Below are positions 28,644 through 37,254 of a stretch of 64,000 nucleotides of DNA, in pieces. Every line of letters starts with the position of its first letter. Position 1 is the first letter of the stretch. Below the pieces are notes generated by a model. It did no database searches and was not told the origin of the DNA. It was given only the letters and a program-made list of their open reading frames with translations. The translations under genes and the position numbers were made by a program. Origin of the DNA: Marinicella rhabdoformis (GTDB taxonomy: Bacteria; Pseudomonadota; Gammaproteobacteria; Xanthomonadales; Marinicellaceae); contig NZ_VTFS01000001.1 in assembly GCF_009671245.1 (NCBI RefSeq), positions 655,914-719,913 of the forward strand, read 5' to 3'.

Positions 28644-29468
28644 ATGAATCCTACAACCACAAAAGAGACTGAAACCGTCATCAAAGTTGAAAACTTAGTG
28701 ACACACTATGGCGCCCGAAAAATATTGGATGGTTTAGATTTAGATGTTAAAAAAGGTGAAATCAGGGTCATCATGGGCGGTTCAGGTTCTGGCAAAAGCA
28801 CCCTGCTTTGGCACATATTGGGATTATATCAACCAACCCAAGGTCAGATAGAATTACTGGGTAAAGACATACAAAAAATCAGCTTCAATGAACAGTTGGC
28901 CTTAAAGCAAGACATTGGCGTGTCTTTTCAAAGCGGCGCCTTGTTTTCATCTATGAGTGTCGGAGAAAATGTTGCCCTCCCTTTAAGAGAGTTTACAGAT
29001 TTAGACGAAAACACCATACGCATCATTTCAAGAATGAAATTGGAAGTGGTCAATTTGGGTGGTTTCCATAAATTATTGCCTTCACAATTATCCGGTGGCA
29101 TGATCAAAAGAGCGGCTTTGGCTCGTGCCATTGTTATGGACCCCAAGTTGCTGTTTTTTGATGAACCTTCAGCAGGTCTAGATCCAGTTGTGTCTTCCGA
29201 AATTGACGACCTTATTCTGTCATTACGGGACACCATGGGCATGAGTATGGTTGTGGTGACTCATGAGTTGGACTCGGCTTTTAAAATTGCGGATAAAATC
29301 ACCGTATTGGATCAGGGTAAAAACCTCATTACTGGCACAGTTGAAGAAATTAAAAAGTCAGAAATTAAAAGAGTCAAAGATTTACTAGAGCGGCGTTCAA
29401 GACATGATGTATTGAAACCAGACGATTATTTAAAACGATTAACACAAGAAAATTACACACTATCATGA
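28644..29468 (+). CDS. mlaF: ABC transporter ATP-binding protein, MlaF-like
   Basis: The 274-residue ATPase has Walker A GGSGSGKST (about 46-54), the signature 'LSGGMIKRAALARA' where the M-x-K-R wording is typical of MlaF, and Walker B 'LLFFDEPSAGLDP'. It drives lipid transport through MlaE. Its stop overlaps the mlaD start by four bases. The C-terminal 25 residues extend beyond the ATPase fold and may bind MlaB or MlaE, as in MlaF. Confidence 0.93.
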   Translation: MNPTTTKETETVIKVENLVTHYGARKILDGLDLDVKKGEIRVIMGGSGSGKSTLLWHILGLYQPTQGQIELLGKDIQKISFNEQLALKQDIGVSFQSGALFSSMSVGENVALPLREFTDLDENTIRIISRMKLEVVNLGGFHKLLPSQLSGGMIKRAALARAIVMDPKLLFFDEPSAGLDPVVSSEIDDLILSLRDTMGMSMVVVTHELDSAFKIADKITVLDQGKNLITGTVEEIKKSEIKRVKDLLERRSRHDVLKPDDYLKRLTQENYTLS

Positions 29469-30403
29469 AACGAACAGTCAGCAATTATTTTTGGGTCGGG
29501 CTATTTACCCTCATTATTACCGTGCTTACCCTGATGGCAATGGTCAAAATGACTGGGAAATCCGGTGATGTAGAAGAATACCACAGCTATTACAACAATG
29601 TGACCGGCTTGAGTTTTGGTACACCTGTTTACTATGAAGGCTACCGCATAGGACAAGTTGAACACATCACACCAGAAGCCAAACCGTCTGGATTGATGTT
29701 TAAAGTCAGTTATACCATTCAACAAGGTTGGCAAATACGCACCGATGCCAACGCCCAAATTCAATCAGCAGGACTACTGGCTGATATGTCTATCAACATC
29801 AATGCAGGTAAAGAAAGCAGCTTCTTTAAACCTGGTGATATTATTCCTGGTCGCATGCCCGAAGATTTGTTTGCTCAGTTAGGTGAGGTTTCGGAAGACA
29901 TCACCGACATCACAGAAGATCAAATCAAGCCCATGCTCGACATGTTGAACACCCGACTTGACAGCATCACCAAGCAGGTAGATGACGGTTTGCCTGAAAT
30001 CATGCAAAACATTAAAGACACAACTGCCAATTTGAATCAAGTTGCCCAATCGGCTAAACAAGTTTTAAACCAAGAAAACACAAAAAACATCAGCTTGGTT
30101 CTAGAAAACATGAATCAACTTTCTGACAACATGAAAGCAAGCCTGGAGGCATTAGACAAGAGCATGAATAACATCGATGCTTTGATAACAGATGCGCGCG
30201 GACTTGTAACGGATGATGACTCCATTGTTGCTGGCATGCTGGCCACTTTGAACAGAACCTCAACAGATGCATCTCATCAATTAAATACCATCCTCAATGA
30301 AATTGAAAGCGCTTCAATGAACCTCAATGAAGTAACTAATTCAGTGCGTAAAAATCCCGCCACCCTGATATTTTCAAAAGAGCAAGGAGACGATGACTTA
30401 TGA
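29465..30403 (+). CDS. mlaD: MlaD family (MCE domain) lipid-binding protein
   Basis: The 312-residue protein has one N-terminal membrane helix (about 8-28), an MCE domain (about 38-120) with 'VTGLSFGTPVYYEGYRIGQV', and a long helical C-terminal region (about 140-300) with heptad-like patterns. This is longer than E. coli MlaD and closer to MCE proteins of the Mla-like/PqiB kind that make a helical needle. It forms the periplasmic hexamer that carries lipids. The start overlaps mlaF by four bases and the stop overlaps the lipoprotein start (ATGA). Confidence 0.9.
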   Translation: MKRTVSNYFWVGLFTLIITVLTLMAMVKMTGKSGDVEEYHSYYNNVTGLSFGTPVYYEGYRIGQVEHITPEAKPSGLMFKVSYTIQQGWQIRTDANAQIQSAGLLADMSININAGKESSFFKPGDIIPGRMPEDLFAQLGEVSEDITDITEDQIKPMLDMLNTRLDSITKQVDDGLPEIMQNIKDTTANLNQVAQSAKQVLNQENTKNISLVLENMNQLSDNMKASLEALDKSMNNIDALITDARGLVTDDDSIVAGMLATLNRTSTDASHQLNTILNEIESASMNLNEVTNSVRKNPATLIFSKEQGDDDL

Positions 30404-30948
30404 AATTAACTTATTTATTGATTTTATTAACCACCCTTTCCGCATGCAGCTCTAAACCCGCAGCAATCAAAAAATATTACCGCATTGAACTGCCTGTGCA
30501 CGCAAACACTGCAAACACCCACCCATATACATTGTGGATAAAAAGACCGGAAGCTTACAGCATATTAGGCAACAGACCCATGGTGGCAACAGACAATGAG
30601 GGTGCACTACAACAATTGTCACACCACACATGGATTGAGTCACCAAAAATTTTAATCCAAGAACAATTACAAAAACACTTATCGAACCAATGGCAAACGG
30701 TCACCACAAACAGACCCTCAGACTCAGATTATTACCAGTTACACAGCAGCATAAAAGCTTTTGAAAAGGATGATAATCAAGCCCATGTACACATGACATT
30801 TAAATTATTTGCACCTGATTTGTCACTGCTTAAAACATTAGATTTATCCAGTATGCAAACCCTCAATGGTGATGGTTACGCGGCCTTTGCCTCTGCCATC
30901 AATGCCGCCATATCTGAAATTTTCAATCAGTTAGAGTTCACTTTATGA
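30400..30948 (+). CDS. ABC-type transport auxiliary lipoprotein (PqiC-like)
   Basis: The 182-residue protein has a lipobox 'LSAC' with the lipid Cys at residue 16. It shows the auxiliary lipoprotein family pattern: a 'YYRIELPV' strand near 26-33, then 'RPMVATDNEGALQQLSHHTWIESPKIL' spread over 63-89, then a C-terminal strand-helix part. PqiC/YmbA-like lipoproteins sit in the outer membrane and receive lipids from MCE proteins. Here it replaces MlaC, which is absent. It overlaps mlaD and the following gene by four bases on each side. Confidence 0.87.
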   Translation: MKLTYLLILLTTLSACSSKPAAIKKYYRIELPVHANTANTHPYTLWIKRPEAYSILGNRPMVATDNEGALQQLSHHTWIESPKILIQEQLQKHLSNQWQTVTTNRPSDSDYYQLHSSIKAFEKDDNQAHVHMTFKLFAPDLSLLKTLDLSSMQTLNGDGYAAFASAINAAISEIFNQLEFTL

Positions 30949-31388
30949 CCTTAATACTCACCCCTGATTTACAAAAACACTTGGGTATACTACCGCTACA
31001 ATTAAAAGCATCCAGGCATGACAAGCATGCACCTGTTGCAAAAAAAAATGATGTCAACACACCTGTAATACCAGCAGCCCAACAGAGCAAGCCAGCCGTT
31101 ACAGAGTCCGCCATGCCAAAACCTGCCATGCCAAAGCCGACACTTGAAAAAAATGAATTCAGGCTGTTAGTAAAAATATTACAAGCCATTGGCCATGAAT
31201 GCGTGTTTAATCACATCACCTATAAAGGTAAGGCTGTACATTATGCACACCCGAAGAAAACTTTGATTTTCGATGACATCACTGTCAAAGACGATGCCGA
31301 TAAAATGCATTTATCCAGCTTACAAGACATGAATGACCAGCCTCAATTAAAACGTGCCGTTTGGGAAAAATTAAAAACACTGTCATGA
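30945..31388 (+). CDS. Hypothetical protein, possibly DNA polymerase III psi (HolD)-like
   Basis: The 147-residue protein has no signal peptide. The N-terminus reads 'DLQKHLGILPLQLKAS', followed by a Pro/Lys/Ala-rich linker (about 25-60) and a C-terminal domain ending 'LKRAVWEKLKTLS'. The order of an N-terminal LGI peptide, linker, 'LLVKILQAIG' segment and the ending S-L-x-x-(6-7)-K-R-A-x-W-x-x-L resembles HolD, the psi clamp-loader subunit, whose N-terminal peptide binds chi. This is a weak, memory-based match. Genomic context (end of an Mla operon) does not support it. It is translationally coupled to the lipoprotein gene by an ATGA overlap. Confidence 0.35.
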   Translation: MTLILTPDLQKHLGILPLQLKASRHDKHAPVAKKNDVNTPVIPAAQQSKPAVTESAMPKPAMPKPTLEKNEFRLLVKILQAIGHECVFNHITYKGKAVHYAHPKKTLIFDDITVKDDADKMHLSSLQDMNDQPQLKRAVWEKLKTLS

Positions 31389-31957
31389 ATTCAAAATTAT
31401 TGACACTTTCAGGCATAGGCTGCTTACTCAGCTTATCAGCTTGGTCACAAGAAGAAGACCCCGCATTGATGTTCAATGAAGTCGATTACAGGCTTTATTG
31501 GAATGCCAATTTAGGTGTGGTTGTCCCTGATGATGACATCCGATTGAATGAAGCACAGGTGATTGACCTCCGAGTAGGTAAACATTTTACTGAAAATTGG
31601 GCATTAGAATTTGAAGTGATGCGTGATGAATATGATTTTGATATTGATTATGACCTCAAGCATTACGCCACAGGTGTAAATTTCATGTACACCAATCATG
31701 ACCCCCTATGGAAACCTTACTTCCTCGTCGGATTGGGCGCTATATATTCCGATTCTCGCTTCCCAGACTCTGTCCAAAGTACTGACATGATAGTAAACCT
31801 TGCCGTTGGTGGTTCTTGGTATTTCGCAGGCAATGGCGTCCGCATCAGGGCAGAGGCCCGTTCACGTCTTGATACCAATAACTCAGACTTACCCGGACAA
31901 GATGGCTTTGGAGATGGCCAATTCACCATAGGCATCATCGTACCGATTGGCGACTGA
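31385..31957 (+). CDS. Small outer-membrane beta-barrel protein
   Basis: The 190-residue protein has a signal peptide (cut near 'SAWSQ', residue 22). It then has alternating strands with an OmpA-like or OMP_b-brl ending: 'YFLVGLGAIYSD' near 117-128 and a final strand 'GQFTIGIIVPIGD'. Such porin-like small barrels sit in the outer membrane. The start at 31385 is chosen because it overlaps the previous stop (ATGA) and begins a signal peptide; an upstream TTG at 31361 adds eight residues. It closes the Mla-type operon, so a lipid or envelope function is possible, but no substrate can be inferred. Confidence 0.75.
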   Translation: MNSKLLTLSGIGCLLSLSAWSQEEDPALMFNEVDYRLYWNANLGVVVPDDDIRLNEAQVIDLRVGKHFTENWALEFEVMRDEYDFDIDYDLKHYATGVNFMYTNHDPLWKPYFLVGLGAIYSDSRFPDSVQSTDMIVNLAVGGSWYFAGNGVRIRAEARSRLDTNNSDLPGQDGFGDGQFTIGIIVPIGD

Positions 31958-32175
31958 GGTATTTAGCACATTCAAATTGTCTCAGTTGTTTTGCTGATTT
32001 TGTTTAAGATAGTAGACTGATTTATTAAACAGCAAATTGATACTGAACAACCTGCCCCGTTCATTTGCATATGCAGTTATTTTCCTACAATTAAACAGCT
32101 TCAGTCAGAAACTGATTCTACTACCTCATTGTCATTCAGTATTGACACACCACTTCTCACTTACGGGTAAGCATG

Positions 32176-32410
32176 GCTGCGGGTATCCTGCCTCCGCTGA
32201 AGGCCTACATCCATTGTCTCCTCCGCTGCCGGCATCCTGCCTCCGCTCAGGGCCTACATCCATTGTCTCCTCCGCTGCCGGCATCCTGCCTCCGCTCAGG
32301 GCCTACATCCATGGTCTCCTCCGCTGCCGGCATCCTGCCTCCGCTGAGGGCCTACATCCATTGTCTCCTCCGCTGCCGGCATCCTGCCTCCGCTGAGGGC
32401 CTACATCCAT
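32176..32410. repeat. 49-bp tandem repeat, about 4.8 copies
   Basis: Copies begin at 32176, 32225, 32274, 32323 and 32372, exactly 49 bases apart; the last is cut after about 39 bases. Units are GC-rich and differ at few positions: the first copy has GCGGGTATCC where the others have GCCGGCATCC, GCTGAAGGCC alternates with GCTCAGGGCC and GCTGAGGGCC, and one copy has CATGG for CATTG. The near identity suggests recent expansion. Composition is unlike the surrounding AT-rich DNA. No spacers are present, so it is not a CRISPR array. Confidence 0.93.
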
Positions 32411-32417
32411 GTAGGCC
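32398..32417. repeat. Perfect 9-bp inverted repeat at the end of the minisatellite
   Basis: GGCCTACAT (32398-32406) and ATGTAGGCC (32409-32417) flank two C residues. The left arm is the end of the last 49-bp unit. The right arm is unique to this end, so the array stops in a hairpin directly beside the A tract of the next terminator. Confidence 0.85.
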
Positions 32418-32451
32418 AAAAAAAAAGCACGACCCGAAGGCCGTGCTTTTT
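32418..32451 (-). terminator. Rho-independent terminator of the S8 protease gene
   Basis: AAAAGCACG (32423-32431) pairs with CGTGCTTTT (32442-32450), with further GG/CC pairing inside the loop and an A9 tract on one side that reads as T on the minus strand. It lies about 24 bases after the protease stop. Confidence 0.9.
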
Positions 32452-32474
32452 ATTTCTTAGTTTTTCAGTACCGC

Positions 32475-35400
32475 TTAGGGAGCCGGTGCTTCAAAACCAT
32501 TGGCAAAGATTAAGTCACTTGGACCATCAACTGTCAAAGTTACTGGAACAGCCACTCTGGTTTCATCTAAGTCATCACTGTCAATACACAAAGTAGCCTC
32601 ATAAACACCTGGCATCATACCAGTTGAGTCTAAAGTTACTGTTACGTCAATATCACTGCCAGGTGACAATACACCAGATGATGTGTCAACACTTAACCAA
32701 GAAGCACCACATGATTTCAAAGTATGCGCATTGAACGCTAAGCCATCAAAATCGGTATCTCCAGTCAAATCAGAAATAATTAACCAATTAGGTGAGGCAG
32801 CTCCAAAGATACCCGTTGGATCAACCAATTTAGCAACGGTACCGCCAGGTGTACCTGTAAACCAATTCCAACGATTTGCGCCAGTAAAGTTCGCATAGCC
32901 AACCACCCAGTATGTCCCAGCGGTTAAATCAAGACTGCCTCCTAAAGCATCTGCTAAGTTAACATATACAGAACCCAGACCATCTGAAAGATTTAAACGA
33001 TAATCTCCAACTGATAAAGTAACGCTTGCAATCTCAGTACCACCACCATCTTCTGGATGACCTGCAGGAGCACCAGCGGCATCTGGATAAATCAACACTG
33101 AAAATGATGAAATTTCGTCTGCTAAATTGGTACCATTTGTGAAACCGTCAAAGAAGAATCCATCAATAGTTGTATCAGCTGCTAAGGTAAAATCATCAGC
33201 TGAATATGCGCCACCATTAGTCACACCATCATCGAAGTAATCACTGACAATACCATTACCTAAACCTGTTTGCAGTTGTTCTAACAACACTTGATCGACT
33301 TCACCAGTTTTACCAGTATCATTAACCATCCAATTCAAATCTGCTCCAGCCGAGTCTAAATTGGCGATATTAAGGGTTAAATCAGTGGTCATGTCTGCAT
33401 CAATGGTCGCAGCCAATGAAGTTGGTGTTACATCAATTTCAGGTGCATTGGGGAAGCCAATGATCACAGCAGGCATATGTAGTGCTGGAACTGATGGGGC
33501 GGCACCTTCTGAAATATTCAACGTGGCAGTATCGATTGTACCACCTATACCGTTTCCATCATCAAAAGCGTCTCCACCACAAATTTGCCAAGTACCATTA
33601 ATGGTGCCAGTTAAAATGGATGAAAAGTCTGCAACCGATGCAGTTTCTTCATCAGGGTTTGGATAGTATTCACATAAGCCATCATCTTGACAAATAACGC
33701 CACCTCCGGCTCCCATAGCTTCAGCATCGGTTGCTCCGCCGTCAACAAAAGTTACTGGAGATGTTCCAGCTAAGTCTGACGAGGTACCAAATGAACTTGC
33801 TGGGAAAGCTGGACGTGAAAACAGCGCCAACTCATCGCCATCAGGATTGATTAATTTAGCAGTCATGTCTCCAACCCAAGTATGAGAGGCACCCAGTTCT
33901 ACATTCGCGCTTAATGAACTCGAAGTTATGCCAGAAACCACCACATCTTCACATGACATGGCAGCATTACCATCTCCAAAAACATATCCACCATCAGTAA
34001 TATCAATAGAATTAGCAATACTGAAAGGATTAGGAGCACCAAATGAAGACTGTTCAGCAATCATCAACTCACCAAATGAAGTTGCACCTGGTGGTAAAGC
34101 CGCGCCATTCACTTCAATATCCAATGTAACAGTTTCACCTGGATTGACAGTGAATTGAGCAGGATTAACAGTACCAGGAATATCAACCAAAGACGCATTG
34201 TAAGTCACAGGAGCAGAAGCCACACTTCTCAAACTTCTTTCAAAACTACATGTATCAATACAATTGAAATTAGTTAAATTAGGTGCATTGATGGTTTTTG
34301 GATCACCAAAATTATCAGGATCTGCTAGCAACATATTGAATGCTGACTCATGCATTACCAAGCCAGTTGAAGACGCCACATCTACTTGAATTCTACCCGC
34401 GCCATCATCAAAATGATCCGTTGGTGTTATGCCATCTTCTTTGGTGTTGCCCGCTTTTTTAGCCGTCATCATCAATGCTGACTTGACTTCCATAGGTGTC
34501 CAAGTAGGTTGCAACTGTCTCAACAATGCAGCCGAACCGGCCACATGTGGCGAAGCCATAGATGTACCGGAAATGGCTGCAAATTCTGCACCGCCATCTA
34601 CGGCTACTGTGTCATCATCGTATGCCGCTAATATGCTTACACCTGGAGCTGAAACGTCTGGCTTGTTATATTCGAAACCACTGGGGCCACGTGAACTGAA
34701 ACCAGCCATGACATCTGCCTGACCATCATATAAAACTGTCGCTGTATTAATAACGATTGGCAATGTGCCGCCCGCCATTTCAGTAACAGCAGCTTCTGCT
34801 AAACTTTTAGGAATCGTCATTGAAGGAACTGTTGTCGCTCCCATGCCACCCATAAAAAAGTTTGTGTCAGTATTACTCATCACAACAACTGCAATCGCTC
34901 CGGCATCTGTCGCATGAACAACTTTTTGTGCAAAAGGGCATGTAAAAATATCTACAAAAGCCACTTCTCCATCAAATGCATCAGCTGCCCATGGATTACA
35001 TCCATCTCTGTTGGTTGGGTCAACATCTTCGCCCCACCTCAATTCACCAGTGATTTGAGAAGTGACTCCAGGGCCATCAGCACTAGACAAATAACCGATA
35101 TCTTGCAATGCGGGTGTCGCACCAATATTTAACAAAGATTCAACTCTTCTGTCATGAGTGGTTGCACCAACTGATGTAGTCCATGGCTCAACATGTCCCA
35201 AAGTGCCTGCACCTGGACCTGAGTTACCTGCCGAAGTTGCAACAAAAATACCGGCTTCAGTGGCGTTAACAAATGCCCGAGAAACTGGATCTTCCCAAGG
35301 AGAGGAACCACCACCGATAGAAAAGTTAATGACATCAACCATACCATCTGCAATGGCTTGATCTACAGACATCATTGAGGAGATACCTGGACACAAACCA

Positions 35401-36383
35401 CGACCTTGATCATCTTCATAGCAAACATCAAATATCACATTCGTGGCATGAGGCGCCACACCACTAACTGGAACAGTGACGCCATTAAAGTCACCATCAG
35501 TTTGATTACCACCTGATGTAGATGATGTATGTGAACCATGTCCATTTTCATCTTCAGGTCCAGGAATTTCAGTCGCACCCGCAGGTTCCAAGCCATTAAC
35601 AAAATCATAGCCGCCGATTAATTTGTCATTACAGGTGTAGTTTGCAAGATACTGATCTGTGTTGCCCGCATCACAAACACCCAAATAATTGCCTGAGCCT
35701 AATGGGTTGTTGTGAACATAACCATCTCCACCCATAGCATCGAAGGAGGGGTGATCAAAGTTTGTCCCTGAATCCAGGGTACCAATAACCATACCTTCCC
35801 CCATTGCAGCTCCTGCAGCTGGGGCGTCTCCAAGCCAAACATTATCTGCACCGATAATTCTTGGGCCTGCATCAGTATCAAGCTCATAGTCTTTATCAGC
35901 TCTGATGTCTGCCACTTGATTCAATTGTTTTACACTACTGACCTCTGAAGGATCCAAGTAAACAGCCATACCATTAAATGCATATTGCAACTGATAAACA
36001 GGTGTCACTGTTCTTCCTAAAACAGAAGACAATTGACTGGCAAATAAATCTTGCTGACTTTTTAAATGGGAAACATAATTTCTCGCCTCAGCACCATTAA
36101 CATCTATTTTACCGTTAGCCTGCCTAACCGGAGCAGCAAACGCTCCAGTACCCTTATACAAAGCCAAGGCAGGTTCTTTGAACCTTAAAATGTAACGATA
36201 TTGACCCTGGCTATTTGCCGGAGCCATATCATGTGATGTGTAAATGTTGGCAGCGAGCTGGCTGGCTGGCCCTACATTTTCAGGAATTTGATTATAAACC
36301 TGGCCCGCCGATGCTGCACCAGCTGCAAACACAGTTGCAAATAGTGCTGACGTTAACACAGGATTGAATTTATTTTTTGACAT
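32475..36383 (-). CDS. Large secreted subtilisin-family (S8) protease with GFE tail
   Basis: The 1302-residue protein has a signal peptide (cut near 'AASA', residue 26) and an I9-type propeptide (about 60-165). The S8 catalytic domain has Asp204 (GTLDSG), His282 (GHGSH), oxyanion Asn387 and Ser608 (GTSMASPH). A PA-type insert lies about 430-560. Beyond the catalytic domain are a P/proprotein-convertase-like domain (about 790-930, 'HTWVGDMTAKLINPDG') and beta-sandwich domains to the end, closed by 'SDLIFANGFEAPAP'. It is probably exported and degrades extracellular protein; the T2SS encoded here is a candidate exporter. A GGAGAGG ribosome site precedes the ATG. It is transcribed alone, with a palindrome 33 bases upstream and a terminator downstream. 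Confidence 0.93.
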   Translation of the reverse strand: MSKNKFNPVLTSALFATVFAAGAASAGQVYNQIPENVGPASQLAANIYTSHDMAPANSQGQYRYILRFKEPALALYKGTGAFAAPVRQANGKIDVNGAEARNYVSHLKSQQDLFASQLSSVLGRTVTPVYQLQYAFNGMAVYLDPSEVSSVKQLNQVADIRADKDYELDTDAGPRIIGADNVWLGDAPAAGAAMGEGMVIGTLDSGTNFDHPSFDAMGGDGYVHNNPLGSGNYLGVCDAGNTDQYLANYTCNDKLIGGYDFVNGLEPAGATEIPGPEDENGHGSHTSSTSGGNQTDGDFNGVTVPVSGVAPHATNVIFDVCYEDDQGRGLCPGISSMMSVDQAIADGMVDVINFSIGGGSSPWEDPVSRAFVNATEAGIFVATSAGNSGPGAGTLGHVEPWTTSVGATTHDRRVESLLNIGATPALQDIGYLSSADGPGVTSQITGELRWGEDVDPTNRDGCNPWAADAFDGEVAFVDIFTCPFAQKVVHATDAGAIAVVVMSNTDTNFFMGGMGATTVPSMTIPKSLAEAAVTEMAGGTLPIVINTATVLYDGQADVMAGFSSRGPSGFEYNKPDVSAPGVSILAAYDDDTVAVDGGAEFAAISGTSMASPHVAGSAALLRQLQPTWTPMEVKSALMMTAKKAGNTKEDGITPTDHFDDGAGRIQVDVASSTGLVMHESAFNMLLADPDNFGDPKTINAPNLTNFNCIDTCSFERSLRSVASAPVTYNASLVDIPGTVNPAQFTVNPGETVTLDIEVNGAALPPGATSFGELMIAEQSSFGAPNPFSIANSIDITDGGYVFGDGNAAMSCEDVVVSGITSSSLSANVELGASHTWVGDMTAKLINPDGDELALFSRPAFPASSFGTSSDLAGTSPVTFVDGGATDAEAMGAGGGVICQDDGLCEYYPNPDEETASVADFSSILTGTINGTWQICGGDAFDDGNGIGGTIDTATLNISEGAAPSVPALHMPAVIIGFPNAPEIDVTPTSLAATIDADMTTDLTLNIANLDSAGADLNWMVNDTGKTGEVDQVLLEQLQTGLGNGIVSDYFDDGVTNGGAYSADDFTLAADTTIDGFFFDGFTNGTNLADEISSFSVLIYPDAAGAPAGHPEDGGGTEIASVTLSVGDYRLNLSDGLGSVYVNLADALGGSLDLTAGTYWVVGYANFTGANRWNWFTGTPGGTVAKLVDPTGIFGAASPNWLIISDLTGDTDFDGLAFNAHTLKSCGASWLSVDTSSGVLSPGSDIDVTVTLDSTGMMPGVYEATLCIDSDDLDETRVAVPVTLTVDGPSDLIFANGFEAPAP

Positions 36384-36415
36384 AAGTGTCCTCTCCTATC
36401 TTTATTGATGATTGA

Positions 36416-36430
36416 TACACACGGTGTGTA
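36416..36430. promoter_or_regulatory. Palindrome upstream of the S8 protease gene
   Basis: TACACAC and GTGTGTA form a perfect 7-bp dyad around a single central G. It lies 33 bases upstream of the protease start, within the expected promoter or 5' leader. A dimeric repressor or activator site is plausible; the factor is unknown. Confidence 0.45.
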
Positions 36431-36543
36431 CTGAAATTTAAGCGCGTGGGATTGTTATTTTACTACCGCGTTAAACCCATTCATCTTACACATAACATTT
36501 TCTAATATCAAATATTATGTTTGAATAAAAAGTATTGACTATG

Positions 36544-37254
36544 TCACAGAAAAGGGAGAAGCCAACCTGATGATTTTTTATAGCTCTCCCACTCAGGGAA
36601 ACGACTTAAGCTGCGCTCTTTGGCAATCATATTAGGAAAAAAAACCAGCAACCAAATCGATGTGACAATTAAAAAAGCCAGCCAGTGCCAAACTAACAAG
36701 GCAAAACTACCATAAATCATCATTTCACCTAAATAATTGGGATGCCGGACATACCTGTGAATACCATCCTTAATCAAACCTTGCTGGATCCTTAATGTGT
36801 AAAACTTCTGCGCATCCGCAATCACCATGACCACACAGCCAATCAAGCACAGAATGGTACACATAAATAGCCACAAAGAACCGTCAAGTGGGTAGTTAGG
36901 AGCAGCAGGTCTGGAAATCAGTAACCAGGCCATGACCCAATACCAAAACAGCACACCAAAAAATGACATAACACCGCCTGCAAATGTGATTTTTTGCTGC
37001 CATGCCTTATCTGGAAAGCACAGGTCTTTAATCAACCAGACCAGGCCATAACCACCATGTAAGGCGAGGTATAGCCAACTTTCAATTCTGAAATTTTGAT
37101 AGAAGTACATCAAAGCCAACACAAAAAATAATGTGCCGGCTTTTTGAAAATTAATGATCCAAGCAAACTTCCATAACTTGGGACCACCCAATAAATCTTC
37201 TGTTAAATATTGAGTTAACGCCCTCAGTTTAAGAAATGACTCAGAGAGATCCAT
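36544..37254 (-). CDS. Isoprenylcysteine/phospholipid methyltransferase-like membrane protein
   Basis: The 236-residue protein has five or six membrane segments. A conserved C-terminal block carries 'RYVRHPNYLGEMMIYGSFAL' near 160-180 and ends 'RFPEWESYKKSSGWLLPFL'. The R-H-P-x-Y-x-G motif with a following glutamate is the SAM-binding signature of the ICMT/PEMT membrane methyltransferase family. The start at 37254 is chosen because its ATG shares one base with the upstream stop (TGATG) and because an upstream start would run 78 bases into that gene. It is the last gene of the five-gene operon. It may methylate a lipid or a small hydrophobic product of the pathway. Confidence 0.8.
   Translation of the reverse strand: MDLSESFLKLRALTQYLTEDLLGGPKLWKFAWIINFQKAGTLFFVLALMYFYQNFRIESWLYLALHGGYGLVWLIKDLCFPDKAWQQKITFAGGVMSFFGVLFWYWVMAWLLISRPAAPNYPLDGSLWLFMCTILCLIGCVVMVIADAQKFYTLRIQQGLIKDGIHRYVRHPNYLGEMMIYGSFALLVWHWLAFLIVTSIWLLVFFPNMIAKERSLSRFPEWESYKKSSGWLLPFL

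Larger units (their letters stand above)
31958..32474. other. Intergenic region of 517 bp with minisatellite and terminator
   Basis: No gene is supported here. The right half holds a 49-bp tandem repeat (32176-32410), a perfect hairpin (32398-32417) and the terminator of the S8 protease gene. The left part (31958-32175) is AT-rich with nothing I can name. Plus-strand reading frames through the repeat give repetitive peptides in more than one frame and lack a ribosome site, so they are not genes. Confidence 0.75.

Noticed and set aside
32176-32410. CRISPR-like array
   Set aside because: Copies are directly adjacent with no spacers, and no cas genes are present. It is a simple tandem repeat.
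32037-32460. Plus-strand open frames of 119 and 95 codons through the minisatellite
   Set aside because: They translate the same 49-bp repeat in two frames, have no ribosome site or conserved start and end in the S8 terminator. The frames stay open because the repeat unit lacks stops.
32475-32519. Exosortase or LPXTG-type anchor at the protein tails
   Set aside because: The tails have no membrane segment and no basic cluster, which both sorting systems need.
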